In this document: one piece after another, positions 1-6,498 of the stretch
Position numbering within the stretch: the first letter of the stretch is position 1
How the letters are laid out: each line of letters opens with the position of its first letter
NCBI GenBank assembly: GCA_019247255.1
Contig: JAFAPJ010000391.1
Coordinates: 1 to 10,647, forward strand
Length of the DNA stretch: 10,647 nt
Reading direction: 5' to 3'
DNA from: Methylobacteriaceae bacterium
GTDB lineage: Bacteria > Pseudomonadota > Alphaproteobacteria > Rhizobiales > Beijerinckiaceae
Position numbers and translations under genes: made by a program
The notes under the pieces: model-generated
Databases searched by the model: none
What the model was told of the DNA's origin: nothing
What the model saw: the letters and a program-made list of their open reading frames with translations, nothing else

Positions 1-932
1 CAGCTCCCGAACACCTCGTCCACCCGGAACAGCTTGATCTTCGGAAGACGCTCGAGGTCGGCTGTGGCGGCGGCCTCCGGCTTGAACGGGCGGTAGAAGT
101 TCCGGGCGATGATCGCCTGCGCGGCCGGCGTGTAGAGAAAGGCGAGATAGGCCTCGGCGACCTTCCGGGTCCCCTTGCGGTCGACATTGCCGTCGACGAG
201 AGCGACCGGCGGCTCGGCCACGATCGAGAGCGAGGGCGCGACGATCTCGAACTTGCCCTTTCCGAACTCCTCCGAGGCGAGAAACGCGTCGTTCTCCCAG
301 GCGATGAGCACGTCGCCCAGCCCGCGCTGGGCGAAGCTGATCGTGGCGCCGCGCGCGCCCGTGTCGAGCACCGGGACGTTTCGGTAGATCGCGGCCACGA
401 AGTCGCGCGCCTTCTCCTCGTCCTTCCACCGGTCGAGAGCGTAGCCCCAGGCGGCTAGGTAGTTCCAGCGCGCCCCGCCGGACGTCTTCGGGTTCGGCGT
501 GATCACCTGGATACCGGGCTTCGCGAGATCGTCCCAGTCCTTGATCCCCTTCGGGTTGCCGGCCCGAACGAGCAGCACGATCGTCGAGGTGTAGGGCGAG
601 GAGTTGTTCGGCAGCCTGCCCTGCCAGCTCTCCGGGATCTTCCTCGTGGCGGCCGCGATGGCGTCGATGTCCGGCGCGAGCGCGAGGGTCACGACGTCCG
701 CGTCGAGCCCGTCGATCACCGTGCGGGCCTGCGCGCCCGAGCCGCCATGCGAGGTGCGGATCGCGACCGTCTCGCCGGTCTTCTCCTTCCAGTCCCGGGC
801 GAAGGCGGCGTTCACCTCGCGATAGAGCTCGCGGGTCGGATCGTAGGAGACGTTGAGGAGCGAGGTCTGGGCTTGGGCGGAGCCGGCCGCGAGGGCGAGG
901 CCGAGGGCGACCGTCCTGACGAGAGGGCGCAT
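1..932 (-). CDS. sbp: Sulfate ABC transporter substrate-binding protein (3' end outside window)
   Basis: This is the periplasmic sulfate-binding protein that delivers sulfate to a CysTWA-type ABC importer for sulfur assimilation. 310 codons are visible. A Sec signal peptide (residues 1-21, ending AQA) precedes the mature N-terminus, which carries the family hallmark SYDPTREL at about 29-36. Other family motifs are SHGGSG (61-66), NPKTSGGAR (about 147-155), GARGATISF (about 192-200) and IAWEND (about 210-215). The visible end reads VDEVFGS, where this family normally has FGGW/FGSW about 25 residues before its end, so only a short tail is missing. The sulfate-contacting Ser, Gly-Gly and Trp positions known from Salmonella Sbp appear conserved. 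The sequence is closer to Sbp than to the thiosulfate-preferring CysP ([16 protein letters not shown]). The ATG start has GGAGA 8 bases upstream. Permease and ATPase genes may follow to the left; this is inference. Confidence 0.95.
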   Translation of the reverse strand, partial: MRPLVRTVALGLALAAGSAQAQTSLLNVSYDPTRELYREVNAAFARDWKEKTGETVAIRTSHGGSGAQARTVIDGLDADVVTLALAPDIDAIAAATRKIPESWQGRLPNNSSPYTSTIVLLVRAGNPKGIKDWDDLAKPGIQVITPNPKTSGGARWNYLAAWGYALDRWKDEEKARDFVAAIYRNVPVLDTGARGATISFAQRGLGDVLIAWENDAFLASEEFGKGKFEIVAPSLSIVAEPPVALVDGNVDRKGTRKVAEAYLAFLYTPAAQAIIARNFYRPFKPEAAATADLERLPKIKLFRVDEVFGS

Positions 933-1174
933 GGAGATCGTCTCCGTGGGGCGCCGCCGCGTGGGCAGCGACGCAGGTCGGGCGGATCGAGCCCTGGTTC
1001 GGCCGGGGTGACAAGGCAGCCAGCCCCGAAAAGATCACGGCGCTCCGCCCTCCAGGTCGCCGAAGAACATTCGTCTCGGATGGAGCCGGGGCCGAGCAAG
1101 CCCTTCGCGCGTCCCTTGCGTGGGATCGTTCCTTTGATGCTCGCGTTGTCGTGACCGATCGAGCGGACGGCAGG
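933..1174. other. Divergent intergenic region between sbp and the AI-2E family gene
   Basis: This gap of 218 to 242 bases (depending on the AI-2E start) must hold the promoters of both divergent genes. I found no convincing -35/-10 pair on either strand, no strong hairpin and no riboswitch-like structure. Open frames running through it lack family features and are shadows. A sulfur-responsive operator would be expected here on biological grounds, but I cannot point to one. Confidence 0.4.
941..945 (-). promoter_or_regulatory. Ribosome binding site of sbp
   Basis: GGAGA on the minus strand sits 8 bases before the ATG whose first base is 932. It fixes the start that also gives a textbook signal peptide. 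Confidence 0.6.
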
Positions 1175-3166
1175 ATGTCAGAGGGTTACTCGTCGGACCG
1201 GCGGGGAGAGGTCGAGGCGACGGCGCCCGGCTTCGGGGCGAACTCGCTCCTGATCACGGCGATCGTGGTCGGCGGGCTGTGGGCGGCGCGGGAGGTCCTG
1301 ATCCCCGCGGTTCTCGCGGTGCTGCTGAGCTTCGTGCTCGCGGGGCCGGCCCGGCTCCTTCGGCGCTGGAACCTCGGGCGTGGCACCTCGGTCACGATCG
1401 TCGTCGTGCTCGCCTTCATGGTGATCGCGAGCATCGGGGCCGTGCTGACGACCCAGCTGACCCGTCTGGCGGGCGACCTGCCGCAATATCAATGGACGAT
1501 CCGCGACAAGATCACCTCGCTGCGCGAGGCTGCGACCGGCCGCGGACCGCTCGAGCGCGCGGCCGAGGTGCTGTCCGACCTGTCGAGCGATCTGACGGGC
1601 GGCGCCAATGCCCAGCGGCCGGCGCCTGGGCCCGCCGCCAAGGACGGCCAGGCGGCGCCTCCCGTTCCGGTCGAGATCCGGCCGACGAAGCTCGGACCTT
1701 TCGAAACGGTCGCCGCCTATCTGAAGCCCGCGCTCCACCCGCTCGCGACCGTCGGTCTCGTCGCGATCCTGGTCGTCTTCATCCTCCTCAGCCGCGATGA
1801 CCTGCGCAACCGGCTCATTCGGCTCGCCGGCTCGCACGATCTCCAGCGCACGACGGCCGCGATGAACGACGCGGCCGCGCGGCTGAGCCGCTTCTTCTTG
1901 ACCCAGGTGCTCCTCAACGCGTCCTTCGGCCTCGTTGTCGGGCTCGGCCTCTGGCTCATCGGCGTGCCGACGCCGATCCTGTGGGGCATCCTGGCGGCGA
2001 TCTCGCGGTTCATTCCCTATGTGGGCGTGCTGATCGCAGCCGGCGGACCGCTCCTTCTCTCGGCCGCGGTCGATCCCGGTTGGAGCATGCTGGCGATGAC
2101 GGCCGGCTTCTTCGTGCTGATCGAGTTCGTGGTCGGCCAGGTGATCGAGCCCCTCCTCTACGGGCACTCGACCGGGCTGACGCCGGTCGCGGTCATCGCC
2201 TCCGTCACGTTCTGGACCTGGCTCTGGGGGCCGGCCGGCCTCCTTCTCGCGACGCCGCTCACGGTGTGCCTCGTGGTGCTCGGACGTCACGTCGAGGGCT
2301 TGCGATTCCTCGACGTGATGTTCGGCGACCGGCCGCCCCTGACGCTCGCCGAGAGCTTTTACCAGCGCATGCTGGCGGGCGACACGGCCGAGGCGCTCGA
2401 GCAGGCCGAGGACTTCCTCAAGTCGCATTCGCTCACGACCTATTACGATGAGGTCGCGCTGCACGGCCTCGCGCTCGCCGAGGTCGATCAGAGCCGCGGC
2501 GCCCTGACGCCCGAGCGCCTCGCCCGGATCGACGCGACGGTCGCCGACCTCGTGGACGAGCTGGAGGAATGGGAGGAGCCGGCGGCGGCCGAACCCGCGA
2601 AGGCGGAGGAGAAGCGCGCCGACGGGGACGCGAACATCGATGCGACGCTCCTCAAGGCGGACGCGAGCGCGCGCCGGCTTCAGGCTTTCGCGGCCGACCG
2701 CATCCCGGCCGCCTGGCGTGACCGCGCCCCGGTGCTCTGCGTCGCGGGCCGCGACCAGCTCGACCGGGCGGGCGCGCTCATGCTGGCGCAGCTCCTGGAA
2801 CGGCACGGGCTGCGGGCGGACGTGGAGAGCGCCGACCTGCTCCACTCGAGCCGCCTGTTCGCTCTCGACGGAGCGGGGCGGCATATCGTCTGCCTCTCCT
2901 TCCTCGATTCCAGCAGCCCCGTGACGGTGCGCTATGCCGTGCGCCGCCTGCGCCGCAAGCTGCCGGAGGCGCGCATCCTGGTCGGCATCTGGTCGCTCTC
3001 GCCCGAGGCGACAGGCCAGGCCTGCGAGGCGGCGCGATCGGACGTGTGCGTGACCCGGCTCTGCGATGCGGTGCAGGACTGCCTCGAATGGGCCGCAGCG
3101 GCGGCGGACGCCGAGGCCCAGCCGAGCGGCCTGCCGCAGCCGCGGCTCACGGCCGACGCGGCATAA
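1175..3166 (+). CDS. AI-2E/PerM-family membrane transporter with long cytoplasmic C-terminal extension
   Basis: This is an inner-membrane protein of the AI-2E exporter-like family (TqsA/PerM/YdiK group). Members are proposed to export small molecules or ions, and the substrate here is unknown. Numbering from a GTG at 1151, hydrophobic segments lie at about 32-65, 80-102, 195-214, 249-275, 277-306, 312-332 and 345-377. Family motifs are ISRFIPYVG (about 284-292), VIEPLLYGHSTGLTPVAV (about 331-348) and LWGPAGLLLATPL (about 358-370). A Pro/Ala-rich insert at about 150-175 interrupts the loop after the second hydrophobic hairpin. The family core is usually 330-380 residues, while this protein has about 665. 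The extra region holds a helical stretch (about 395-475), an acidic Ala/Glu linker and a predicted alpha/beta domain (about 526-645). The ATG at 1175 is preferred because a weak CGGA lies 7 bases upstream. The GTG at 1151 has no visible ribosome site but would add eight residues. Confidence 0.9.
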   Translation: MSEGYSSDRRGEVEATAPGFGANSLLITAIVVGGLWAAREVLIPAVLAVLLSFVLAGPARLLRRWNLGRGTSVTIVVVLAFMVIASIGAVLTTQLTRLAGDLPQYQWTIRDKITSLREAATGRGPLERAAEVLSDLSSDLTGGANAQRPAPGPAAKDGQAAPPVPVEIRPTKLGPFETVAAYLKPALHPLATVGLVAILVVFILLSRDDLRNRLIRLAGSHDLQRTTAAMNDAAARLSRFFLTQVLLNASFGLVVGLGLWLIGVPTPILWGILAAISRFIPYVGVLIAAGGPLLLSAAVDPGWSMLAMTAGFFVLIEFVVGQVIEPLLYGHSTGLTPVAVIASVTFWTWLWGPAGLLLATPLTVCLVVLGRHVEGLRFLDVMFGDRPPLTLAESFYQRMLAGDTAEALEQAEDFLKSHSLTTYYDEVALHGLALAEVDQSRGALTPERLARIDATVADLVDELEEWEEPAAAEPAKAEEKRADGDANIDATLLKADASARRLQAFAADRIPAAWRDRAPVLCVAGRDQLDRAGALMLAQLLERHGLRADVESADLLHSSRLFALDGAGRHIVCLSFLDSSSPVTVRYAVRRLRRKLPEARILVGIWSLSPEATGQACEAARSDVCVTRLCDAVQDCLEWAAAAADAEAQPSGLPQPRLTADAA

Positions 3167-3285
3167 AGCGCTTCCTGGCCAGATCGAAGGGCCTGGCCCT
3201 GCCGCGAGCCACGCCCTGCGCCCTCCTGAACCTGACGGACATCCGCTCCGTCAGGGCCGATCCAATCTGGGTCGATGACGCTTTA
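3164..3285. repeat. Inverted-repeat-bounded spacer between convergent genes
   Basis: The spacer between the AI-2E gene and the small minus-strand gene begins TAAAGCG and ends CGCTTTA, an exact 7-bp inverted repeat. Each copy supplies the TAA stop of its flanking gene. Extending inwards, similarity between the ends resumes at a shared CCAGAT (3180-3185 and, on the other strand, 3264-3269) at the same offset. Inside lie a perfect 9-bp stem-loop (3231-3255) and a 6-bp stem GGCCAG/CTGGCC (3177-3182 with 3193-3198). It could be a bidirectional termination region or a small dispersed repeat element. Only one copy is present in this window. Confidence 0.35.
3231..3255. terminator. Perfect stem-loop between convergent genes, possible bidirectional terminator
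   Basis: CCTGACGGA (3231-3239) pairs exactly with TCCGTCAGG (3247-3255) around a 7-base loop. It lies between two convergent stop codons, the usual place for a shared terminator. Neither strand has a U-run after the stem, so intrinsic termination would be weak. A role in mRNA 3'-end stability or membership of a repeat family is equally possible. Confidence 0.4.
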
Positions 3286-3534
3286 GGCGCCCTCCGGCGC
3301 CGGACCGCCGATGGGCTCGACCGGCCAGAGAAGCCCGGTCTCCTCGAGCGCGTGGAAGGCTGCCTCGGCCTCGCTTTCGCCGGCCAGGCGACGCGCATCG
3401 AAGAGCGCGAGCGCGGCCCCGCTCGGGTCGCGCGCCGCCACGGCGTCGCGCCAGCTGTCGCTCAGCTTGCGGCGCGCCACCCGTACGGCGCCGCGTCCAC
3501 GGCCTGCTTCGCTCTCGCCTCTGGGCAACGCCAT
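3283..3534 (-). CDS. Small orphan hypothetical protein (83 aa)
   Basis: I do not recognise this family. From the ATG at 3534 it encodes 83 residues. The N-terminus (about 1-17) is Gly/Arg-rich and low in complexity. The rest looks like a compact alpha-helical domain: VARRKLSDSWRDAVAARD, then an Ala-rich helix with ALALFDARRLAG, then AEAAFHALEETGLLWPVEP. From about codon 17 onward the frame has strong G/C third positions and balanced amino-acid use, unlike the shadow frames around it, which supports real coding. The protein has no membrane segment or signal peptide. A TTG at 3558 would add eight residues, and no strong ribosome site marks either start. It is convergent with the AI-2E gene and divergent from the coiled-coil gene at 3642, so it is probably transcribed alone. 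Confidence 0.6.
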   Translation of the reverse strand: MALPRGESEAGRGRGAVRVARRKLSDSWRDAVAARDPSGAALALFDARRLAGESEAEAAFHALEETGLLWPVEPIGGPAPEGA

Positions 3535-3641
3535 CGTCCGATCATAATGTGGCAGCAAGGGCTTCGGCTTAGCCGAGACGGCGACGAGAACGAAGGACCT
3601 GGGCGCCCCCGCGCGCGCCCGGCGTCTCGGACGGGGACTTC

Positions 3642-4160
3642 ATGCCGGTAGACGTAAAGGGCGAGCTGACGAGGCCGTTCGCCCTGATCCTGATGGCGCT
3701 CGCCGTGCTCGGCTGGGTGCTGTTCGTGCTGGCGACCTGGTCGTCGGCCTCCGTGCAGAAGACGCAGCGCCTCCAGTTGCTCGAGCTCAATGAGAAGCAC
3801 GAGGCGCTGGCGGCCGATCATGCCAAGCAGGTCGCGGCCGCCGGGCAGCTCACGGACCTTCAGGCGAAGCTCGACGCGCAGCGCGAGGAGCTCGCCCGCA
3901 TGAGCCAGGCCCGGACGGACGTGCAGGCGGAGCTGCAGAACGCGCAGCGCAGCCTCGCGAGCCTCCGGCGCGACGTGTCCGAGGCCGACCGCAACCTCCA
4001 GGCCCAGAACCAGAAGCTCGCCGACCTCCAGAACGTCGCCGAGACCTCCGCCCAGACCGAGCCCTCGGCGCCGGCCGTCCGGCGCGGCTCGCGCCGGGGC
4101 CGCTGGTCGCGGCGGGGCCGCTCCGGGCGGTCCTTCTCGGTCATCAGCCGCTCCCGCTGA
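3642..4160 (+). CDS. Membrane-anchored coiled-coil protein with basic tail (172 aa)
   Basis: This is a hypothetical protein with no recognised catalytic domain. Its architecture is clear: a short polar N-terminus, one transmembrane helix at about 12-33, a long heptad-patterned helix rich in Gln, Leu, Glu and Ala at about 38-133 (predicted coiled coil), a Pro/Ala/Thr linker, and an Arg/Ser/Gly-rich tail at about 147-172 (RRGSRRGRWSRRGR). The charge pattern does not settle topology. The tail could bind nucleic acid or acidic surfaces if cytoplasmic, but that is inference. GGGGA 4 bases before the ATG supports the start. It heads a plus-strand run: the next gene begins 8 bases after its stop. 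Similar single-span coiled-coil proteins act as scaffolds or envelope spacers, but nothing here identifies a partner. Confidence 0.8.
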   Translation: MPVDVKGELTRPFALILMALAVLGWVLFVLATWSSASVQKTQRLQLLELNEKHEALAADHAKQVAAAGQLTDLQAKLDAQREELARMSQARTDVQAELQNAQRSLASLRRDVSEADRNLQAQNQKLADLQNVAETSAQTEPSAPAVRRGSRRGRWSRRGRSGRSFSVISRSR

Positions 4161-4168
4161 CCCGCGCC

Positions 4169-4837
4169 GTGACGCCCGCAACCGGAGCCGAGCCGACACG
4201 CTGGTGGTGGGTGCGGCACGCGCCCGTCCCGGACGGGGGCTTCATCTACGGGCAGCGCGATCTCGATTGCGATTGCACGGACCGCGCGGTCTTCGCCGCG
4301 CTGGCTCGGACGCTGCCGCCGGATGCCGTCTGGCTCACGAGCAACCTCGCCCGGACGCACCAGACCGCGCGGGCGATCGCCGCGGCCATCGAGGCCGAGG
4401 GCGGACGCAGCCCCGAGCCCGAGCCGGTTCCCGACCTCGCCGAGCAGCATCTCGGCGAGTGGCAGGGGCTCGTCCGGACCAGCTTCTTCGAGACGCGGCC
4501 GACCCACGATCACTGGTTCGCGTCCGCGACCGAGCGGCCCGCCGGAGGCGAGAGCTTCGCCGATCTCTGCGATCGGGTCGCCCGGACGGTCGCCGACCGC
4601 ACGGCCCGGCATCCCGGCCGCGCGATCGTCGCCGTGACCCATGGCGGCACGATCCGGGCCGCCATCGCGCTCGCGCTCGGGCTCGACCCCGAGGCGGCGC
4701 TCGCCTTCACGATCGACAATTGCTCCGTGACCCGGCTCGACCATCTGGGCGGCGATCCGACGCGACGCTGGAAGGTGGTCACGGTTAATCACCGGCCGTG
4801 GGATGTCGCCCGGGCGGGCACGGCCGCGCTCGCCTGA
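4169..4837 (+). CDS. Histidine phosphatase superfamily protein
   Basis: This 222-residue protein belongs to the phosphoglycerate-mutase-like (branch 1) histidine phosphatases, which move or remove phosphate through a phospho-histidine intermediate. The catalytic motif is WVRHAP (Arg16, nucleophile His17), with Ala in place of the more common Gly after the His. The other pocket residues fit: Arg62 in SNLARTHQTA, acid Glu97 in HLGEWQG, and the second His158 in VAVTHGGTIR. The substrate cannot be assigned. Related proteins include alpha-ribazole phosphatase (CobC), small-molecule phosphatases and SixA-type protein phosphatases, and there is no cobalamin gene nearby to favour CobC. The start is GTG, 8 bases after the previous stop, with no clear ribosome site, so translation may depend on the upstream gene. 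The later in-frame GTG at 4211 would cut into the active-site motif. Confidence 0.88.
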   Translation: MTPATGAEPTRWWWVRHAPVPDGGFIYGQRDLDCDCTDRAVFAALARTLPPDAVWLTSNLARTHQTARAIAAAIEAEGGRSPEPEPVPDLAEQHLGEWQGLVRTSFFETRPTHDHWFASATERPAGGESFADLCDRVARTVADRTARHPGRAIVAVTHGGTIRAAIALALGLDPEAALAFTIDNCSVTRLDHLGGDPTRRWKVVTVNHRPWDVARAGTAALA

Positions 4838-4840
4838 GCG

Positions 4841-5755
4841 ATGGCGAGCGAGGGCCGGACGGGACGCTACGGCGAGTGGGACGAGGCGATCCATCCCCGG
4901 CCGGCAGGCGCGGTCGAGCTCGCGCCGACCGTTCCGGGCGCGCAGGCGCTCGAGGAGGTCGAGCCCGGGTCCTTCGCCGCGATCGCCCTGCGGGCGCCGC
5001 CTAACACGCTGGAGCGCCGGGCCGTCCTGGCTCTGGCGCTCCGGGCCCTCCAGCCAGGCGGCCGGCTCGTCGCGCTCGGGCCGAAGGACAAGGGCGGCTC
5101 GCGCCTCGCACGCGAGCTCGCCGGCTTCGGCTGCGCCCTCGCCGAGACCTCGCGCCGGCATCATCGCGTCGTCGAGACGACCCGACCCGCCGTGGTCGCG
5201 GGCGAAGCCGAGGCGATCGCGGGCGGCGCCACGCGCTTCCTCGATACGCTCGGCGCTTGGTCGCAGCCCGGCCTCTTCAGCTGGGACCGCGAGGACCCTG
5301 GCACGCGCTTGCTCGCCGCCCATCTCGGTTCGCTGCCCGGCCGGGGCGCCGATCTCGTGGCCGGGATCGGCCTCCTGTCCCGCGCGGTCCTTGCCCGGCC
5401 CGAGGTGGCGAGCCTCACGCTCGTCGATATCGACCGACGCGCGGTCGCCTGCGCGCGGCGCAACTGCCCCGATCCTCGCGCCAGCTTCGTCTGGGCGGAC
5501 GCCCGCGTCAGCGGCCTGACCGCCCTCGATTTCGTGGTCATGAACCCGCCGTTCCACGGGACTGACGGCGAGGAGGAGCGGGCGCTCGGCCAGGCCTTCC
5601 TCCGGGCGGCCGCCGCCATGCTCCGGAAGGGCGGTGTCTGCCGGCTGGTGGCGAACCGCCACCTGCCCTACGAGGCCACGCTCGGCGAGAGCTTCGCGTC
5701 CGCCACGACCCTCGCCGAGGCCGAGGGCTTCAAGGTGATCGAGGCGCGAAGGTGA
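4841..5755 (+). CDS. RsmC/RlmG-like rRNA (guanine-N2) methyltransferase
   Basis: This 304-residue class I SAM-dependent methyltransferase has the MTS domain in its C-terminal half. The diagnostic catalytic motif is NPPFHG (235-240), the NPPF[HY] signature of N2-guanine methyltransferases. The LFSWDREDPGTRLL segment (145-158) matches the RsmC pattern ahead of the SAM domain, and LVDID (194-198) is the acidic ribose-binding motif. Motif I reads DLVAGIGLLS where the family usually has DLGCGNG, so the glycine loop is degenerate. E. coli RsmC (m2G1207 of 16S rRNA) is about 343 residues. Here the N-terminal half (1-140), a decayed methyltransferase-like domain in RsmC, is shorter and divergent. The target site on rRNA is inference. 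The ATG lies 3 bases after the phosphatase stop, and the gene's TGA overlaps the next start, which points to one transcript. Confidence 0.85.
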   Translation: MASEGRTGRYGEWDEAIHPRPAGAVELAPTVPGAQALEEVEPGSFAAIALRAPPNTLERRAVLALALRALQPGGRLVALGPKDKGGSRLARELAGFGCALAETSRRHHRVVETTRPAVVAGEAEAIAGGATRFLDTLGAWSQPGLFSWDREDPGTRLLAAHLGSLPGRGADLVAGIGLLSRAVLARPEVASLTLVDIDRRAVACARRNCPDPRASFVWADARVSGLTALDFVVMNPPFHGTDGEEERALGQAFLRAAAAMLRKGGVCRLVANRHLPYEATLGESFASATTLAEAEGFKVIEARR

Positions 5756-6492
5756 GCGGAAGCCTGCGGCTCGACCGGCTGCTCGCGAATCTCGGGTACG
5801 GCTCGCGGCGCGAGGTCCGCGGCCTCGTGCTCGACGGGGCCGTGACGCTCGACGGCGAGCCGCTCGCCGACCCGGAAGCGCGGCTCCCGCTCGCGCCCGA
5901 TCTGCCCGCGCGCATGCAGGTCGACGATGCGCCGCTCGACCCGTTGCCCGGCACGCTCGCCCTCGCGCTTCACAAGCCGGTCGGAGCTGTCTGCTCGCAC
6001 AAGGAAGGCGGGCGGCTCGTCTACGAGCTCCTCCCAGGGCGCTGGCGGCGGCGCGACCCTGCGATCTCGACCGTCGGGCGGCTCGACCGCGACACGTCGG
6101 GGCTCCTCCTCATGACGGATGACGGCGCGCTCCTGCACCGGGTCATCTCGCCGAAGGCGCACGTCCCGAAGGTCTATCGCGCGAGGCTGGCCCGTCCGCT
6201 CCGCGGCGACGAGGCGGGCCTGTTCGCGTCCGGCACCCTTATGCTCGAGGGCGAGACGAAGCCGCTGCACCCGGCGGAGCTCGAGGCGCTCGCGCCGCAG
6301 GACGCCCGGCTGACGATCCGCGAAGGGCGCTACCATCAGGTCCGCCGCATGTTCGCGGCTCTCGGCAATCATGTCGAGGCGTTGCATCGCGAGCGGGTCG
6401 GCGGGCTGGCGCTTCCGGACGATCTCGCCCCCGGCGCGTGGCGCCTGCTCAATCCGGCCGAGCTCGCGGCGATCTTCGCGGGCCCGTCCTGA
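5752..6492 (+). CDS. RsuA/RluB-family pseudouridine synthase
   Basis: This 246-residue enzyme converts a specific uridine in rRNA to pseudouridine. It has an N-terminal S4 RNA-binding domain (about 5-50: LRLDRLLANLGYGSRREV...LDGAVTLDG) followed by the catalytic domain. The catalytic motif GRLDRDTSGLLL (109-120) contains Asp112, and the C-terminal RsuA/RluB/E/F signature is EGRYHQVRRMF. Within the family, RsuA modifies 16S U516, while RluB, RluE and RluF modify 23S; the choice cannot be made from the sequence. The neighbouring RsmC-like gene makes 16S rRNA a reasonable guess. The GTG start overlaps the preceding TGA (GTGA), so translation is probably coupled to the methyltransferase. Its stop lies only 6 bases from the convergent GMC gene's stop. 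Confidence 0.92.
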   Translation: MSGSLRLDRLLANLGYGSRREVRGLVLDGAVTLDGEPLADPEARLPLAPDLPARMQVDDAPLDPLPGTLALALHKPVGAVCSHKEGGRLVYELLPGRWRRRDPAISTVGRLDRDTSGLLLMTDDGALLHRVISPKAHVPKVYRARLARPLRGDEAGLFASGTLMLEGETKPLHPAELEALAPQDARLTIREGRYHQVRRMFAALGNHVEALHRERVGGLALPDDLAPGAWRLLNPAELAAIFAGPS

Positions 6493-6498
6493 CCGGAA

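Noticed and set aside
933..1150. Possible sulfur-related riboswitch upstream of sbp
   Set aside because: I could not find a conserved core, a pseudoknot or a strong hairpin in the minus-strand leader.
1178..2884. Long open frame (568 codons) antisense to the AI-2E gene
   Set aside because: It has no domain or membrane pattern and is full of Arg, Gly, Asp and His. It is the usual by-product of high GC opposite a real gene whose family motifs are clear.
3543..3548. CATAAT as a -10 box for the coiled-coil gene
   Set aside because: It matches 5 of 6 consensus bases, but no acceptable -35 lies 16-18 bases upstream.
3564..3576. Short dyad TCGGC-TTA-GCCGA upstream of the coiled-coil gene
   Set aside because: A 5-bp arm in GC-rich DNA is easily random, and there is no second copy or adjoining promoter to support an operator.
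3860..5662. 600-codon minus-strand open frame across the coiled-coil, phosphatase and methyltransferase genes
   Set aside because: It spans three well-supported plus-strand genes and their boundaries, with Arg/Pro/Gly-rich composition and no motifs.
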